From positions 62,001-126,000 of the forward strand of contig NZ_JAUZQD010000019.1 of NCBI RefSeq assembly GCF_030709675.1: a stretch of 64,000 nucleotides of DNA, given 5' to 3'. Position numbers and translations under genes: made by a program. Positions 42,125 through 49,478 of the stretch are shown in pieces. Origin of the DNA: Symbioplanes lichenis (lineage in GTDB: Bacteria; Actinomycetota; Actinomycetes; Mycobacteriales; Micromonosporaceae). The notes beneath the pieces are model-generated. The model saw only the letters and a program-made list of their open reading frames with translations. It made no database searches and was not told the origin of the DNA. Every line of letters starts with the position of its first letter. The stretch's first letter is position 1.

Positions 42125-42279
42125 TCCGGGCGGTCCGCGGACGACCCGGGCCCACGGACTCTGCGAAGCCGGCTGGACCGATCCGGGCGCCGGGCGCACG
42201 GACCTGCTGAGCCGGCTGCGCCAAGCCGTGCGGCCCGGGGCGTGCCGACCCCTGCGAACCGGCTGCACCGAGCCGGACC
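42104..42279. repeat. Degenerate ~43-57-bp tandem array from mycothiol-enzyme gene end
   Basis: Units start at 42104, 42161, 42204 and 42252 with the shared core CTGCG(A)AGCCGGCTG followed by CACCGATCCGGGCG or variants. Unit 1 is the terminal coding sequence and stop of the mycothiol-enzyme gene (LRSRLH-stop); the rest extend downstream with growing divergence and variable spacing. Confidence 0.7.
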
Positions 42280-42312
42280 CGCCGGGGTGCGACCATCATG
42301 GCGACGCCCCCC

Positions 42313-42396
42313 GACATTTTTCGGCGTCCCGGCGCCTCGTGTCAGCTGCCCGACACAACACGCCTCGCCTCCCGACACGCCGGCCCGAAAAATGTC
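42313..42396. promoter_or_regulatory. Long imperfect palindrome upstream of Myb-like gene
   Basis: GACATTTTTCGG (42313-42324) and CCGAAAAATGTC (42385-42396) form perfect 12-bp inverted ends around 60 bp that holds GTGTC/GACAC dyads and CGGCG/CGCCGG pairs. A-T runs are conspicuous in this GC-rich DNA. It lies 26 bp before the Myb-like gene; it could be an operator pair with DNA looping or a tiny mobile element. Confidence 0.55.
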
Positions 42397-42408
42397 AGTC
42401 GGCCCGCC

Positions 42409-42414
42409 TAGCGT
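42409..42414 (+). promoter_or_regulatory. -10-like box for leaderless Myb-like gene
   Basis: TAGCGT, 7 nt before ATG 42422, downstream of the palindrome; no ribosome-binding site. Confidence 0.5.
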
Positions 42415-42421
42415 CGCCGCC

Positions 42422-43336
42422 ATGACTGACACCAAGTACGCGCCGGAGTTCGACCGGCGTGCGCACACCCAGCTGGAACGGCACCTCGTCGTGGGTGCGA
42501 ACACCTATGAGATCAGCGCCTCGGGCACGGGCGACGAGACCGTCCGCCTGCACCTGACGGGCTGGGGCCCGGACGGCGCCACCGTCGGCGAGATCAGCGG
42601 AGGGATCTCCCCGCGCGACCTCCCCGAGGTGGCCGAGGCGCTCTCCTCCACCCTCGCCGGCCTCGTGGCGCTCCGGGCCAAGCGGGCCCCCCGCCCCGCC
42701 GCGGCCACCGACGACCGCCCGAAGCGCCACCCCAACCAGGGCACCCGCTGGTCGGCCGAGGACGACGAGCGCCTCCTCACCCGCTGGGGCGAGGGCGCCG
42801 GCGAGCGCTCCCTGATGCTCGAATTCGGCCGCAGCCGGGGCGGGATCCGCGCCCGCCTGGAGTCCCTCGGCGCGATCGAGCCGGGCACCACCATCCTCTA
42901 TCGCGACCGCCCCGTCGGTGGCCCGCGTCCCGCCTCGGCCAAGACGCCCGCCACAGGGCCCGATCAAGCCGCACAGAAACCCTCCGGTCAGGAGGCTGTC
43001 TCCACACCGCGGAAATCCGAGCAGGGGACAGCCTCCACACCGGGGGTTATGGAACAGGAAGCTCCCATCACAACCGGCAGTTCGGATCCCGAGCCGATCA
43101 CCTCGGACGACAGCGATCTTCCTGAGGCGGCCGCGGCGGTGTCCGACGGCCGGGCCGAGAGGAGCGCGACAAGCCGTGATTCGGGCGCGAGTTCGGCATC
43201 GGCGCAGTCCGCTCAGGACGTTGCCGCCGGCCGGCCCGAGAGGCGAGGTCCTCGGCTGCTGGGCAAGCCTCCGGCGGAATGGTCGGAGGCCGCGGAATGG
43301 TCGGAGCCCGACACCAGCGCGGGAGAGTGGAGGTGA
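42422..43336 (+). CDS. Myb/SANT-like helix-turn-helix protein with disordered tail
   Basis: A 304-residue protein. Residues ~20-75 form a small alpha/beta domain; residues ~100-140 read RWSAEDDERLLTRWGEGAGERSLMLEFGRSRGGIRARLESLG, a Myb/SANT-like three-helix unit with its conserved Trp, suggesting DNA binding. From ~150 on the chain is low-complexity (Pro, Ser, Thr, Glu, Ala), probably disordered, ending in repeated AEWSE motifs. Function unknown. The 3' end runs into repeat-rich non-coding DNA. Confidence 0.72.
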   Translation: MTDTKYAPEFDRRAHTQLERHLVVGANTYEISASGTGDETVRLHLTGWGPDGATVGEISGGISPRDLPEVAEALSSTLAGLVALRAKRAPRPAAATDDRPKRHPNQGTRWSAEDDERLLTRWGEGAGERSLMLEFGRSRGGIRARLESLGAIEPGTTILYRDRPVGGPRPASAKTPATGPDQAAQKPSGQEAVSTPRKSEQGTASTPGVMEQEAPITTGSSDPEPITSDDSDLPEAAAAVSDGRAERSATSRDSGASSASAQSAQDVAAGRPERRGPRLLGKPPAEWSEAAEWSEPDTSAGEWR

Positions 43337-43427
43337 CGACCGGCCCATCCGTGTCCGCGTCGATGGCAAGCAGCAGGGCAATCGAGGCGGAGTGCAAGAC
43401 GCCGCTGCCGGCACTGCTCGGCGCCGA

Positions 43428-43570
43428 CTGACCGGCTCGGGTGTCAGCCGACCGGCACGGCCATGGCTGATCGGCACGGGTGTCCGCCGACATGCACGAC
43501 CATGGCTGATCGGCACAGCCGCCGACCGACACGGGTGACGGTAGATCGACACGGCCGAGGCTGATCGGTG
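43428..43570. repeat. Degenerate ~39-bp tandem array
   Basis: Units start at 43428, 43467 and 43506 (period 39), each beginning CTGATCGGCACGG(GTGTC) or close to it and ending CGGCCATGG or CGACCATGG; more distant partial copies occur at about 43542 and 43561. Confidence 0.6.
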
Positions 43571-44196
43571 CACATCGTTCCGGGCGGGCTCCATCGTGGT
43601 GTCCGCCCGGAACGGCAAGCCCTGGCGGTGAAGGATTCACCTGCCCGAACAGCCCTGTCACGCGCCTTGGGCACGGTGGTCTTGAGCGGTCGCGCCGACG
43701 GACAGGATCGTCGGCGGGGCCGCCCGTGGAGGGGAGCCAGGCACGGCAACTGATCTTCACGTTCGGGGCACTGTCGTGGCGGCAGGCCGCAGGGAGGAGG
43801 AAGCTGGACGGCACCCGGCGAGACACCGGTCACTGATCAAGGTCATCCTGGCCATACGGGTCGTTGCTCCCATCAGAGGCGACGATTCGGAGGCCACCCC
43901 TCGTCCCACGAAGCGGCTGCGGCTGCACACTTCCGAGCCCCGAGACAGCTGCACCGATGGTCTGCGGCGTCGTCCGGCGCTACATGCGTCGCCTCCGGCA
44001 TGCGGCGCAGGCCGGGCGCTTGCACCAGGGCTTTGACGCTCGCTGTCGCGCTCACGAGTTCGCGATTGTGGTCGGCTCGCGCGATCCGCGTTTCGCTGTG
44101 GGACGAGGGTGCAGTCGCTGACGGCCGGGCGTCGTGACGAGGATCAACACCGCGCCCCGCCCGGCGGACGTCGGGACGCGAGGGTGCGGTGGGGCT

Positions 44197-44293
44197 GGGG
44201 ACGCGAAGCCACGACCGGGCGGGGAACGCGGAGCGATGACCGGCAGGGGCACGAAGGCACGACCGGGCAGGGGCACGAAGGCACGACCGGGCG
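44197..44293. repeat. 24-bp tandem array upstream of barstar gene
   Basis: Units at 44246-44269 and 44270-44293 are nearly identical (GGGGCACGAAGGCACGACCG...), preceded by two degenerate copies at 44197 and 44221. Three of the four copies contain CGACCGGGC. Confidence 0.7.
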
Positions 44294-44369
44294 GCGGGGC
44301 GTGTGGGGCTCGATCGGGTGGTGGGCTGGGTCGGGCGGCCGGCAGGGGTCGGGGGCGGAGGGGGATGCG

Positions 44370-44663
44370 GTGAACGTTGTCATTGACGGGCGGTCCGTGC
44401 TGGATGAGGCGGATCTGCATCGGCGGTTGGCGGGGGCGCTCGGGTATGGGCCCTGCTATCGGCGGGACATTGATGATCTGCGGCGACATCTGGGGGCCGG
44501 TGATCCGCGGCCGGTTCAGCTGGTGTGGACGCACAGTGGGAGCCTTCGGATGGCTCTTGGTGTGACGGTCTACGACGCGCTTGTGGATGCGCTCGAGCAG
44601 ATCGAGGCCGGGGACGCCGGGCGTCATTGGAATGAGCGCTTCGTGTTCCGCCAGCTTGAGTAA
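44370..44663 (+). CDS. Barstar-family (barnase inhibitor-like) protein
   Basis: A 97-residue protein of the barstar family: beta-strand start NVVIDGRSVLDEADLHRRLAGAL, the Asp/Tyr-rich inhibitory helix region GYGPCYRRDIDDLRRHLG, then PVQLVWTHSGSLRMAL and ALVDALEQIEAGDAGRHWNERFVFRQ. Barstars bind and block barnase-type secreted RNases. No barnase/RNase gene is seen nearby, so it is an orphan immunity protein or has another partner. GTG 44370 has GGAGGGGG upstream. Confidence 0.85.
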   Translation: MNVVIDGRSVLDEADLHRRLAGALGYGPCYRRDIDDLRRHLGAGDPRPVQLVWTHSGSLRMALGVTVYDALVDALEQIEAGDAGRHWNERFVFRQLE

Positions 44664-44981
44664 AGGCTAAGGACTTCGCTGCTGGAACTTGTCTGGGCCG
44701 GGCACGCCTTCCTCGGCCCACGTTGCGCATGTCGGTGGCAAAGCTGCGGGCCGGGCACGCCTTCCTCGGCCCACGTTGCGCATGTCGGTGGCGAAGCTGC
44801 GGGCCGGCCGGGGGCGGACGCCTCGTCTTCAAGCCGTTGCCGGGGGCGCTGATGCAGCTCGGTAGCCCGCGCGAGTGCAGGACTGCTCAACAGGCATCAC
44901 TGCAGGTGGGGCGCGGAAAGGGCAGTGCGGCGGCGAGGACGGCGGGTGAGCCCTGGTGACGGTTGGGCTGGGTTGATCGGG
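44664..44981. other. Gap between barstar gene and tRNA-Val
   Basis: Holds the 53-bp duplication described below and no gene. Positions 44808-44981 show nothing recognisable. Confidence 0.45.
44695..44807. repeat. Nearly perfect 53-bp tandem duplication
   Basis: Copies start at 44695 and 44748 and differ at one base (A/G); a third copy is broken off after 7 bp at 44801. Each contains the hairpin TGGGCCG...CGGCCCA, so the duplicated unit may double a terminator for the barstar gene, which ends 31 bp before it. Confidence 0.85.
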
Positions 44982-45056
44982 TGGTGGGCGCGGTAGGTTT
45001 CGAACCTACGACCCCTCGCTTGTAAGGCGAGTGCTCTCCCACTGAGCTACGCGCCC
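44982..45056 (-). tRNA. tRNA-Val (anticodon UAC)
   Basis: The minus strand folds into a standard cloverleaf: acceptor GGGCGCG pairs with CGCGCCC, D arm GCTC/GAGC, anticodon stem CTCGC/GCGAG around loop CTTACAA (anticodon UAC, reads GUA/GUG), and T arm GTAGG-TTCGAAA-CCTAC. The CCA end is encoded (44982-44984), which is not universal in actinobacteria. It stands alone between repeat-rich gaps. Confidence 0.97.
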
Positions 45057-45120
45057 GGTTCCTGGTGGACCGGAGTGGTCATCCTACCTTGGGCTCGCGA
45101 CCGGCTGCCCGTCTGGCCCG

Positions 45121-45290
45121 GCGCCACGAGGAGGATCAGACTCGGCGGCGCGAGAGGGGACGCGGCCCAGCGTGGCGCAAGGGGATCCGGCCCAGCGCCA
45201 CGCGAGAGAACGCGGTCCAGCGCCGCGGGAGGAGATCCCGCCCGGCGGCGCAGGGAGGATTCGGCCCAGCGGCACGAGGGGGCCGAGTGG
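45121..45290. repeat. Degenerate 25-bp tandem array beside tRNA-Val
   Basis: Seven units start at 45121, 45145, 45170, 45195, 45220, 45245 and 45269. Consensus start GCGSCRCGMGAGRGGA and end CGGCCCA; the period is 25 bp in most steps. It lies in the 337-bp gap between the tRNA and the peroxiredoxin gene (45057-45393), which has no coding sequence. Confidence 0.75.
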
Positions 45291-45310
45291 TGAAGGGCGG
45301 TGGATGAGTA

Positions 45311-45333
45311 CTCGCTTGTAAGGCGAGTGCTCT
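45311..45333. repeat. 23-bp copy of the tRNA-Val anticodon arm
   Basis: Identical to 45015-45037 of the tRNA gene, covering the whole anticodon stem-loop and the start of the D arm, in the same orientation, about 300 bp away. It is not part of a second tRNA. Such partial copies are left by integrases that recognise the anticodon arm, or by slippage-driven duplication. Confidence 0.8.
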
Positions 45334-45393
45334 GGCGGAGGCCGGGGCGACATCAGGGACCGGCGTCGAGACGATCCGGCCCCCGTGGGCGGG

Positions 45394-45858
45394 TCAGGGG
45401 AGGAGGGTCTTGATGGTGTCGCGCCAGGTTGACTGGTTGCGGGGGTGGCCGGGGGGCTCGTGCTGGGCGAAACGGACAAGACCCTCGGTGTCGATCAGGA
45501 AGGTGCCGCGGTCGGCGAATCCTGCTTGATCGTTGAAGATGCCGTAGGACTGGGCGACCGCCCCGTGCGGCCAGAAGTCGCTCAGGAGGGGGAACGTGTA
45601 GCCCTCGCGGTCGGCCCAGACCTTGTGGCTGTAGACCGAGTCGACGCTGATGGTCAGGACCTGGAGGCGGTCGTTGGCGTATTCCGGGAGGTTGGCCTGC
45701 AGCTCGGTGAGTTCGCCCTGGCAGGTGCCGGTGAAGGCGAGCGGGTAGAAGACGAGCAGCACCGCCTTGCGGGCCCGGAAGTCGGCGAGGGCGACTTCCT
45801 GGTTGTTCTGGTCCTTGAGGGTGAAGCCGGGCGCCCGGGAGCCCACGTCGATGGTCAC
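45394..45858 (-). CDS. ahpE: Peroxiredoxin (AhpE-type)
   Basis: A 154-residue 1-Cys-type peroxiredoxin. VLLVFYPLAFTGTCQGELTEL holds the peroxidatic Cys and the Thr of the PxxxT/SxxC motif (here PLAFTGTC), as in mycobacterial AhpE (Rv2238c), and the gene sits in the same neighbourhood (DUF3052, aceE). No resolving Cys is evident, consistent with reduction by mycothiol/mycoredoxin. It should reduce peroxynitrite and lipid or alkyl peroxides. GTG 45858 follows a TAGGCT box by 6 nt (leaderless candidate). Confidence 0.93.
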   Translation of the reverse strand: MTIDVGSRAPGFTLKDQNNQEVALADFRARKAVLLVFYPLAFTGTCQGELTELQANLPEYANDRLQVLTISVDSVYSHKVWADREGYTFPLLSDFWPHGAVAQSYGIFNDQAGFADRGTFLIDTEGLVRFAQHEPPGHPRNQSTWRDTIKTLLP

Positions 45859-45864
45859 GGCCCC

Positions 45865-45870
45865 AGCCTA
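45865..45870 (-). promoter_or_regulatory. -10-like box for leaderless ahpE
   Basis: TAGGCT on the minus strand, 6 nt before GTG 45858; GGGGCC between them is not a convincing ribosome-binding site. Confidence 0.5.
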
Positions 45871-46045
45871 GCCAGGGCACGGTCACGCACCAGGCCCGCC
45901 GCGAGCCAGGCACCGCCCCCGGGCGACGAGGGGCGGCCAGGGCACGACGGCGACCAGGGCCCGGTCACGGCCACCAAGGTGGGATGGGCACGACGACATG
46001 GCCGCGCGGCGGCGGAGATGCCGCGCGGCAACCGGGGGCGGGGGC

Positions 46046-46477
46046 CTACTTCTTCTTGGCGCCCCGGGACGAGACCAGGCGGGCCGCGGTCCAGTCCTTG
46101 CCGGCGTTCACCGTGGAGGTCTGCTGGAGGCCGGCGGTCGGGGCGCTCTCGCTGACCTCGCTGGGCTCGACGTGTCCGTCGCGTCCGGCCTTGGGGGTCA
46201 GGAGCCACACCACGCCGCTGTCCGCGAGCGGGCTCAGGGCGTCCGTCAGTACTTCGAAGAGATCGTCGTCGCCGTCGCGGTACCAGAGGAGGACCGCGTC
46301 GACCACCTCGTCGGTGTCCTCGTCGACCAACTCGCCCACGCGTTCGGTCAGGGCATCACGGAGATCCTCGTCGACATCGTCGTCGTAGCCCATCTCCATG
46401 ACCACCATGTTCGGCTCGAAGCCGAACCGGTCCGCCAGGCTGCGTACGCCGTCGGCCTGACCAGCGGTCGCGCTCAC
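46046..46477 (-). CDS. DUF3052 family protein
   Basis: A 143-residue acidic protein, family DUF3052, common in actinobacteria next to aceE/ahpE. LADRFGFEPNMVVMEMGYDDDVDEDLRDAL and VDAVLLWYRDGDDDLFEVLTDALSPLADSGVVWLLTPKAG are the conserved core; the C-terminus ends in a lysine-rich GAKKK. Function unknown. GTG 46477 follows AAGGAGG at 9 nt. Confidence 0.92.
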   Translation of the reverse strand: MSATAGQADGVRSLADRFGFEPNMVVMEMGYDDDVDEDLRDALTERVGELVDEDTDEVVDAVLLWYRDGDDDLFEVLTDALSPLADSGVVWLLTPKAGRDGHVEPSEVSESAPTAGLQQTSTVNAGKDWTAARLVSSRGAKKK

Positions 46478-46572
46478 TGTCGAATTCCTCCTTGCTGTTC
46501 TCGGCACATGTGTGGGGGTAGTCCACACATTCGCGGCCCTGTGCGCAAGTGGCGCACCGGGTGTGTGGCAAT

Positions 46573-48858
46573 TTACCGCGCCAGCAGGGCATGGGCACCC
46601 TGCGTGATGGCATCTTCCCCGATCAGGACGTGCTGCGCCGCCGGACCGAGCGGAACAGGGGTGTCCGCGCCCGCGATCCGGCGCACGGCGCCCACGAAAC
46701 CGCCGTCCACCAGGGCAGCGAGAATGCCCTCGCCGACCCCGCCGGAGCGCCGGGTCTCGTCCACGATCAGGACCCGCCGGGTGGCGGCGGCCTCCCGGAG
46801 CAGGTCAGCGGTCGGCAACGGGCTCAGCCAGCGCAGGTCCACCACTCGGGATCCGTAGCCCTCGGCGGCGAGCTGGGCGGCGACCCGCAGCGACATCCGG
46901 ACCCCGTTGCCGAAGGTCAGGATGGTGAGATCTTCCCCGGAACCGACGGGGTAGGTCTGCGCGCGGCCGATCGGGATGTGTGCGCCGGCCCACTCCCCCG
47001 GCGGGGCATAGGGCGCCAGCCACTCGTTGTCGCCTTGTTGATAGAGGTCCTTCGTCTGATAGAGGGCGAGCGGCTCCAGGAACACGCTCACCGTCCCGTC
47101 GCAGGCCGCGGCGGCGACACAGGACCGCAGCAGCGGCGCCGCGTCGGCCGCCCGGGAGGGCACGGCCAGGACCAGGCCGGGCACGTCGCGCAGCACGGCG
47201 ACGGAGTTGTCACCGCCGAAGGAGTGCTGATAGGCGAGCCCGGCCACCCGGACGACCATGGGGTTGCGGAATGCGCCCTGCGAGAAGAACTGCATGGTCG
47301 CCGCCTCGCCGCGGAGCTGGTCCTCGGCGTTGTGCAGGTAGGCCAGGTATTGGATCTCGGGGATGGGCAGCAGGCCGGCCAGCCCGGTGCCCAGCGCGAG
47401 CCCGAGGATCGTGGTCTCGTCGAGCAGCGTGTCGAAGACCCGCTCGCCGCCGAAGCGGTCGCGCAGGTTGCGGGTGACGCCGTAGACGCCGCCCTTGACC
47501 GCGACGTCCTCGCCGAAGACCAGGGCGCCCGGGTGGGCCAGCATGGCGTCGGTCAGGGCGGCGGTGAGGGTCTGAGCCAGGGTCAGCGGGCCCGCCTGCT
47601 CGGGCAGCCGGCCCCCGAAGGCCTGCGTGCGGGCCATCGAGCCGATCCCGCTCGCGCGGCCGGCCGTGTCGGCGACGTGTTTCGCCACGCGCAACGGGCG
47701 GCGCGGGGCCAGCGGCGCGGCGACTTCCGCGAGGGACGCCAGCTTCGGCTCGCCCAGGACCTCCTCGGCGACCTTGCGGACCTGCCAGCCCAGTTCGTCG
47801 TACCTGGTCATGAGGTCCTCGGGGGTCGCGAAGCCGCCCTCGACGAGCAGCCGCGCGGTGCCGGCCAGGGGATCCCGCTCCAGGTCGCGGGCGATGTCCG
47901 CGGCGGTACGGTAAGCCGTCTCGCTGTCCGCGCCGGCATGACCCATCAGCCGTACGACCGGCAGGTGCACCACCGCGGGCTTGCGCTCGCCCCGGACGTA
48001 GTCAGCGGCCTCCCGCGCCACGTCGAAGGTCGCCGCGAGATCGGTGCCGTCGGCGTGGAAGTAGCGGAGCCCGGGCCGGCTGCTCAGCGTCTCGGCGACC
48101 CAGCCTTCCGGCGACGGGACGCTCAGCCCATAGCCGTTGTCCTCGCAGACGAGCAGCAGCGGGAGGTTCCGGCCCTTCCGGGCGTACCACCCGAGGGTGT
48201 TGAAGGCCGTTGCCGCCCCGGCGTGGTTGACCGACGCGTCGCCGAAGGAAGCCACGACAAGCGCGTCCGACGGCCACGGCGTGCCGGCCCCGCGCAGGTG
48301 CGGGGCGGCGCTCATCGCGTACGCGATGCCGACCGCCCGGGGCAGATGCGCCGCCACCGCCGCCGTGGCCGGGACGATCGCCAGGTCGGCCCGCCCGAAG
48401 ACCTTGTGCCGGCCGCCGGCGACGGGCTCCGCCGCCGACGCCACCACCCCGCGCAGCACGTCGCCGGCCGCCTCGAGCAGCGGATCGTGCTCAGGATCAC
48501 GCGGTTCGGACGAAGCGGCCTGGAGCACTCGGACACAGTGGAAGGCCGCGGACCGGTAGTGGAGGAGGGCGGGGTCGTCGAGGCGCAGGGCCGCGGCGAC
48601 GGCGGCGTTGCCCTCGTGACCGGACGAGCCGATCGTGTAATAGCCCTCGTTGAAGCTGCGCAGCCAGCGCGCGGCCAGGTCGAGATGGCGGCTGACCAGC
48701 TGGGCGTCGAAGAGCTCGCGCGCCCGCGCGCCGGTCAGCGCCGAGCCCTCCCGGACGGGCTCGCCCTGGTCACGACGGTGCCCGGCCGGCCGCAGGGCCG
48801 CCACCGCGTCACGGAAGCGCTCGTCGAGCTGCTGGGGGGTCGTCACGGCATCCAGCAT
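46573..48858 (-). CDS. Fused E1 alpha/beta 2-oxoacid dehydrogenase (thiamine diphosphate)
   Basis: A 761-residue fusion. Residues ~40-370 are E1-alpha-like (SSGHEGNAAVAAALRLDD; GDASVNHAGAATAFNTLGWYARKGRNLPLLLVCEDNGYGLS is the ThDP/Mg-binding GDG-type motif, here GDAS; the phosphorylation-loop region is MGHAGADSETAYR). Residues ~395-761 are E1-beta-like (ALTDAMLAHPGALVFGEDVAVKGGVYGVT; EIQYLAYLHNAEDQLRGEAA; VVDLRWLSPLPT). Likely a branched-chain or acetoin-type 2-oxoacid dehydrogenase needing E2/E3 encoded elsewhere. I start at ATG 48858, with AAGG 7 nt upstream. Divergent from YjbQ, close to aceE. Confidence 0.9.
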   Translation of the reverse strand: MLDAVTTPQQLDERFRDAVAALRPAGHRRDQGEPVREGSALTGARARELFDAQLVSRHLDLAARWLRSFNEGYYTIGSSGHEGNAAVAAALRLDDPALLHYRSAAFHCVRVLQAASSEPRDPEHDPLLEAAGDVLRGVVASAAEPVAGGRHKVFGRADLAIVPATAAVAAHLPRAVGIAYAMSAAPHLRGAGTPWPSDALVVASFGDASVNHAGAATAFNTLGWYARKGRNLPLLLVCEDNGYGLSVPSPEGWVAETLSSRPGLRYFHADGTDLAATFDVAREAADYVRGERKPAVVHLPVVRLMGHAGADSETAYRTAADIARDLERDPLAGTARLLVEGGFATPEDLMTRYDELGWQVRKVAEEVLGEPKLASLAEVAAPLAPRRPLRVAKHVADTAGRASGIGSMARTQAFGGRLPEQAGPLTLAQTLTAALTDAMLAHPGALVFGEDVAVKGGVYGVTRNLRDRFGGERVFDTLLDETTILGLALGTGLAGLLPIPEIQYLAYLHNAEDQLRGEAATMQFFSQGAFRNPMVVRVAGLAYQHSFGGDNSVAVLRDVPGLVLAVPSRAADAAPLLRSCVAAAACDGTVSVFLEPLALYQTKDLYQQGDNEWLAPYAPPGEWAGAHIPIGRAQTYPVGSGEDLTILTFGNGVRMSLRVAAQLAAEGYGSRVVDLRWLSPLPTADLLREAAATRRVLIVDETRRSGGVGEGILAALVDGGFVGAVRRIAGADTPVPLGPAAQHVLIGEDAITQGAHALLAR

Positions 48859-48926
48859 CGCGGACCTTGGCCACACCCGCCACCGCGCGCACGCGCACCG
48901 GACGCCGCATGGAAGACTTCCCGGTC

Positions 48927-49331
48927 ATGGACACCACCGTGATCTCCGTCCGGACGGGGAACCGTCCGGTCGTCCGTGACATCACGGGCGAGGCCGAGCG
49001 GTTCGTGCGGGGGCGCGGCGACGGCCTGCTGCACGTCTTCGTCCCGCACGCGACGGCCGGCCTGGCCGTCATCGAGACCGGCGCGGGGTCCGACGACGAC
49101 CTGCTCACGGCCATCGACGACCTGCTGCCGGCCGAGGACAAGTGGCGCCACCGGCACGGGTCGCCCGGTCACGGCCGCGACCACGTGCTGCCGGCCTGGA
49201 TCCCCCCGTACGCGACCCTGCCGGTCGTCGACGGCCGGATCGCCTTCGGCACGTGGCAGAGCCTGTGCCTGGTGGACCCCAACGGCGACAACCCCGAGCG
49301 CCAGGTCCGCTTCAGCTTTCTGAAGGGTTAA
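48927..49331 (+). CDS. YjbQ / UPF0047 family protein
   Basis: A 134-residue protein of the UPF0047/YjbQ family: VFVPHATAGLAVIETGAGSDDDLLTAIDDLLPAED, HGSPGHGRDHVLPAWIP and RIAFGTWQSLCLVDPNGD are the signature blocks, rich in His and acidic residues around a metal site. Members can show weak thiamine-phosphate synthase activity, though the natural role is unclear. The start could be ATG 48927 or 48909. It is divergent from the fused E1 gene and lies just upstream of aceE. Confidence 0.92.
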   Translation: MDTTVISVRTGNRPVVRDITGEAERFVRGRGDGLLHVFVPHATAGLAVIETGAGSDDDLLTAIDDLLPAEDKWRHRHGSPGHGRDHVLPAWIPPYATLPVVDGRIAFGTWQSLCLVDPNGDNPERQVRFSFLKG

Positions 49332-49478
49332 GTAGTTGTTACCCCCGAGTACGTGTGTCGAGCATCGCCCGCGAACCCCGTAGGCGTGACGACAAGCACC
49401 GTTTGGGGGCAGGATGGAGCCATTGCCGTGCGGTTCACACAATGGGCGTACGGTCCGAACCGACCAAGAGGAATGCCT

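Larger units (their letters stand above)
43337..44369. other. 1-kb gene-poor region with repeat arrays
   Basis: No reading frame here looks like a protein: the longest frames are antisense shadows. The stretch holds two tandem arrays (listed separately) and a moderately lower-GC part near 43840-43960. It may be an old deletion or a decayed gene; nothing recognisable remains. Confidence 0.5.

Noticed and set aside
44109..44369. Longer N-terminus for the barstar protein
   Set aside because: The upstream codons lie in a tandem array; GTG 44370 has a good ribosome-binding site and fits the family start.
29271..45290. CRISPR array among the tandem repeats
   Set aside because: Units are degenerate, directly adjacent without unique spacers, and no cas gene is present.
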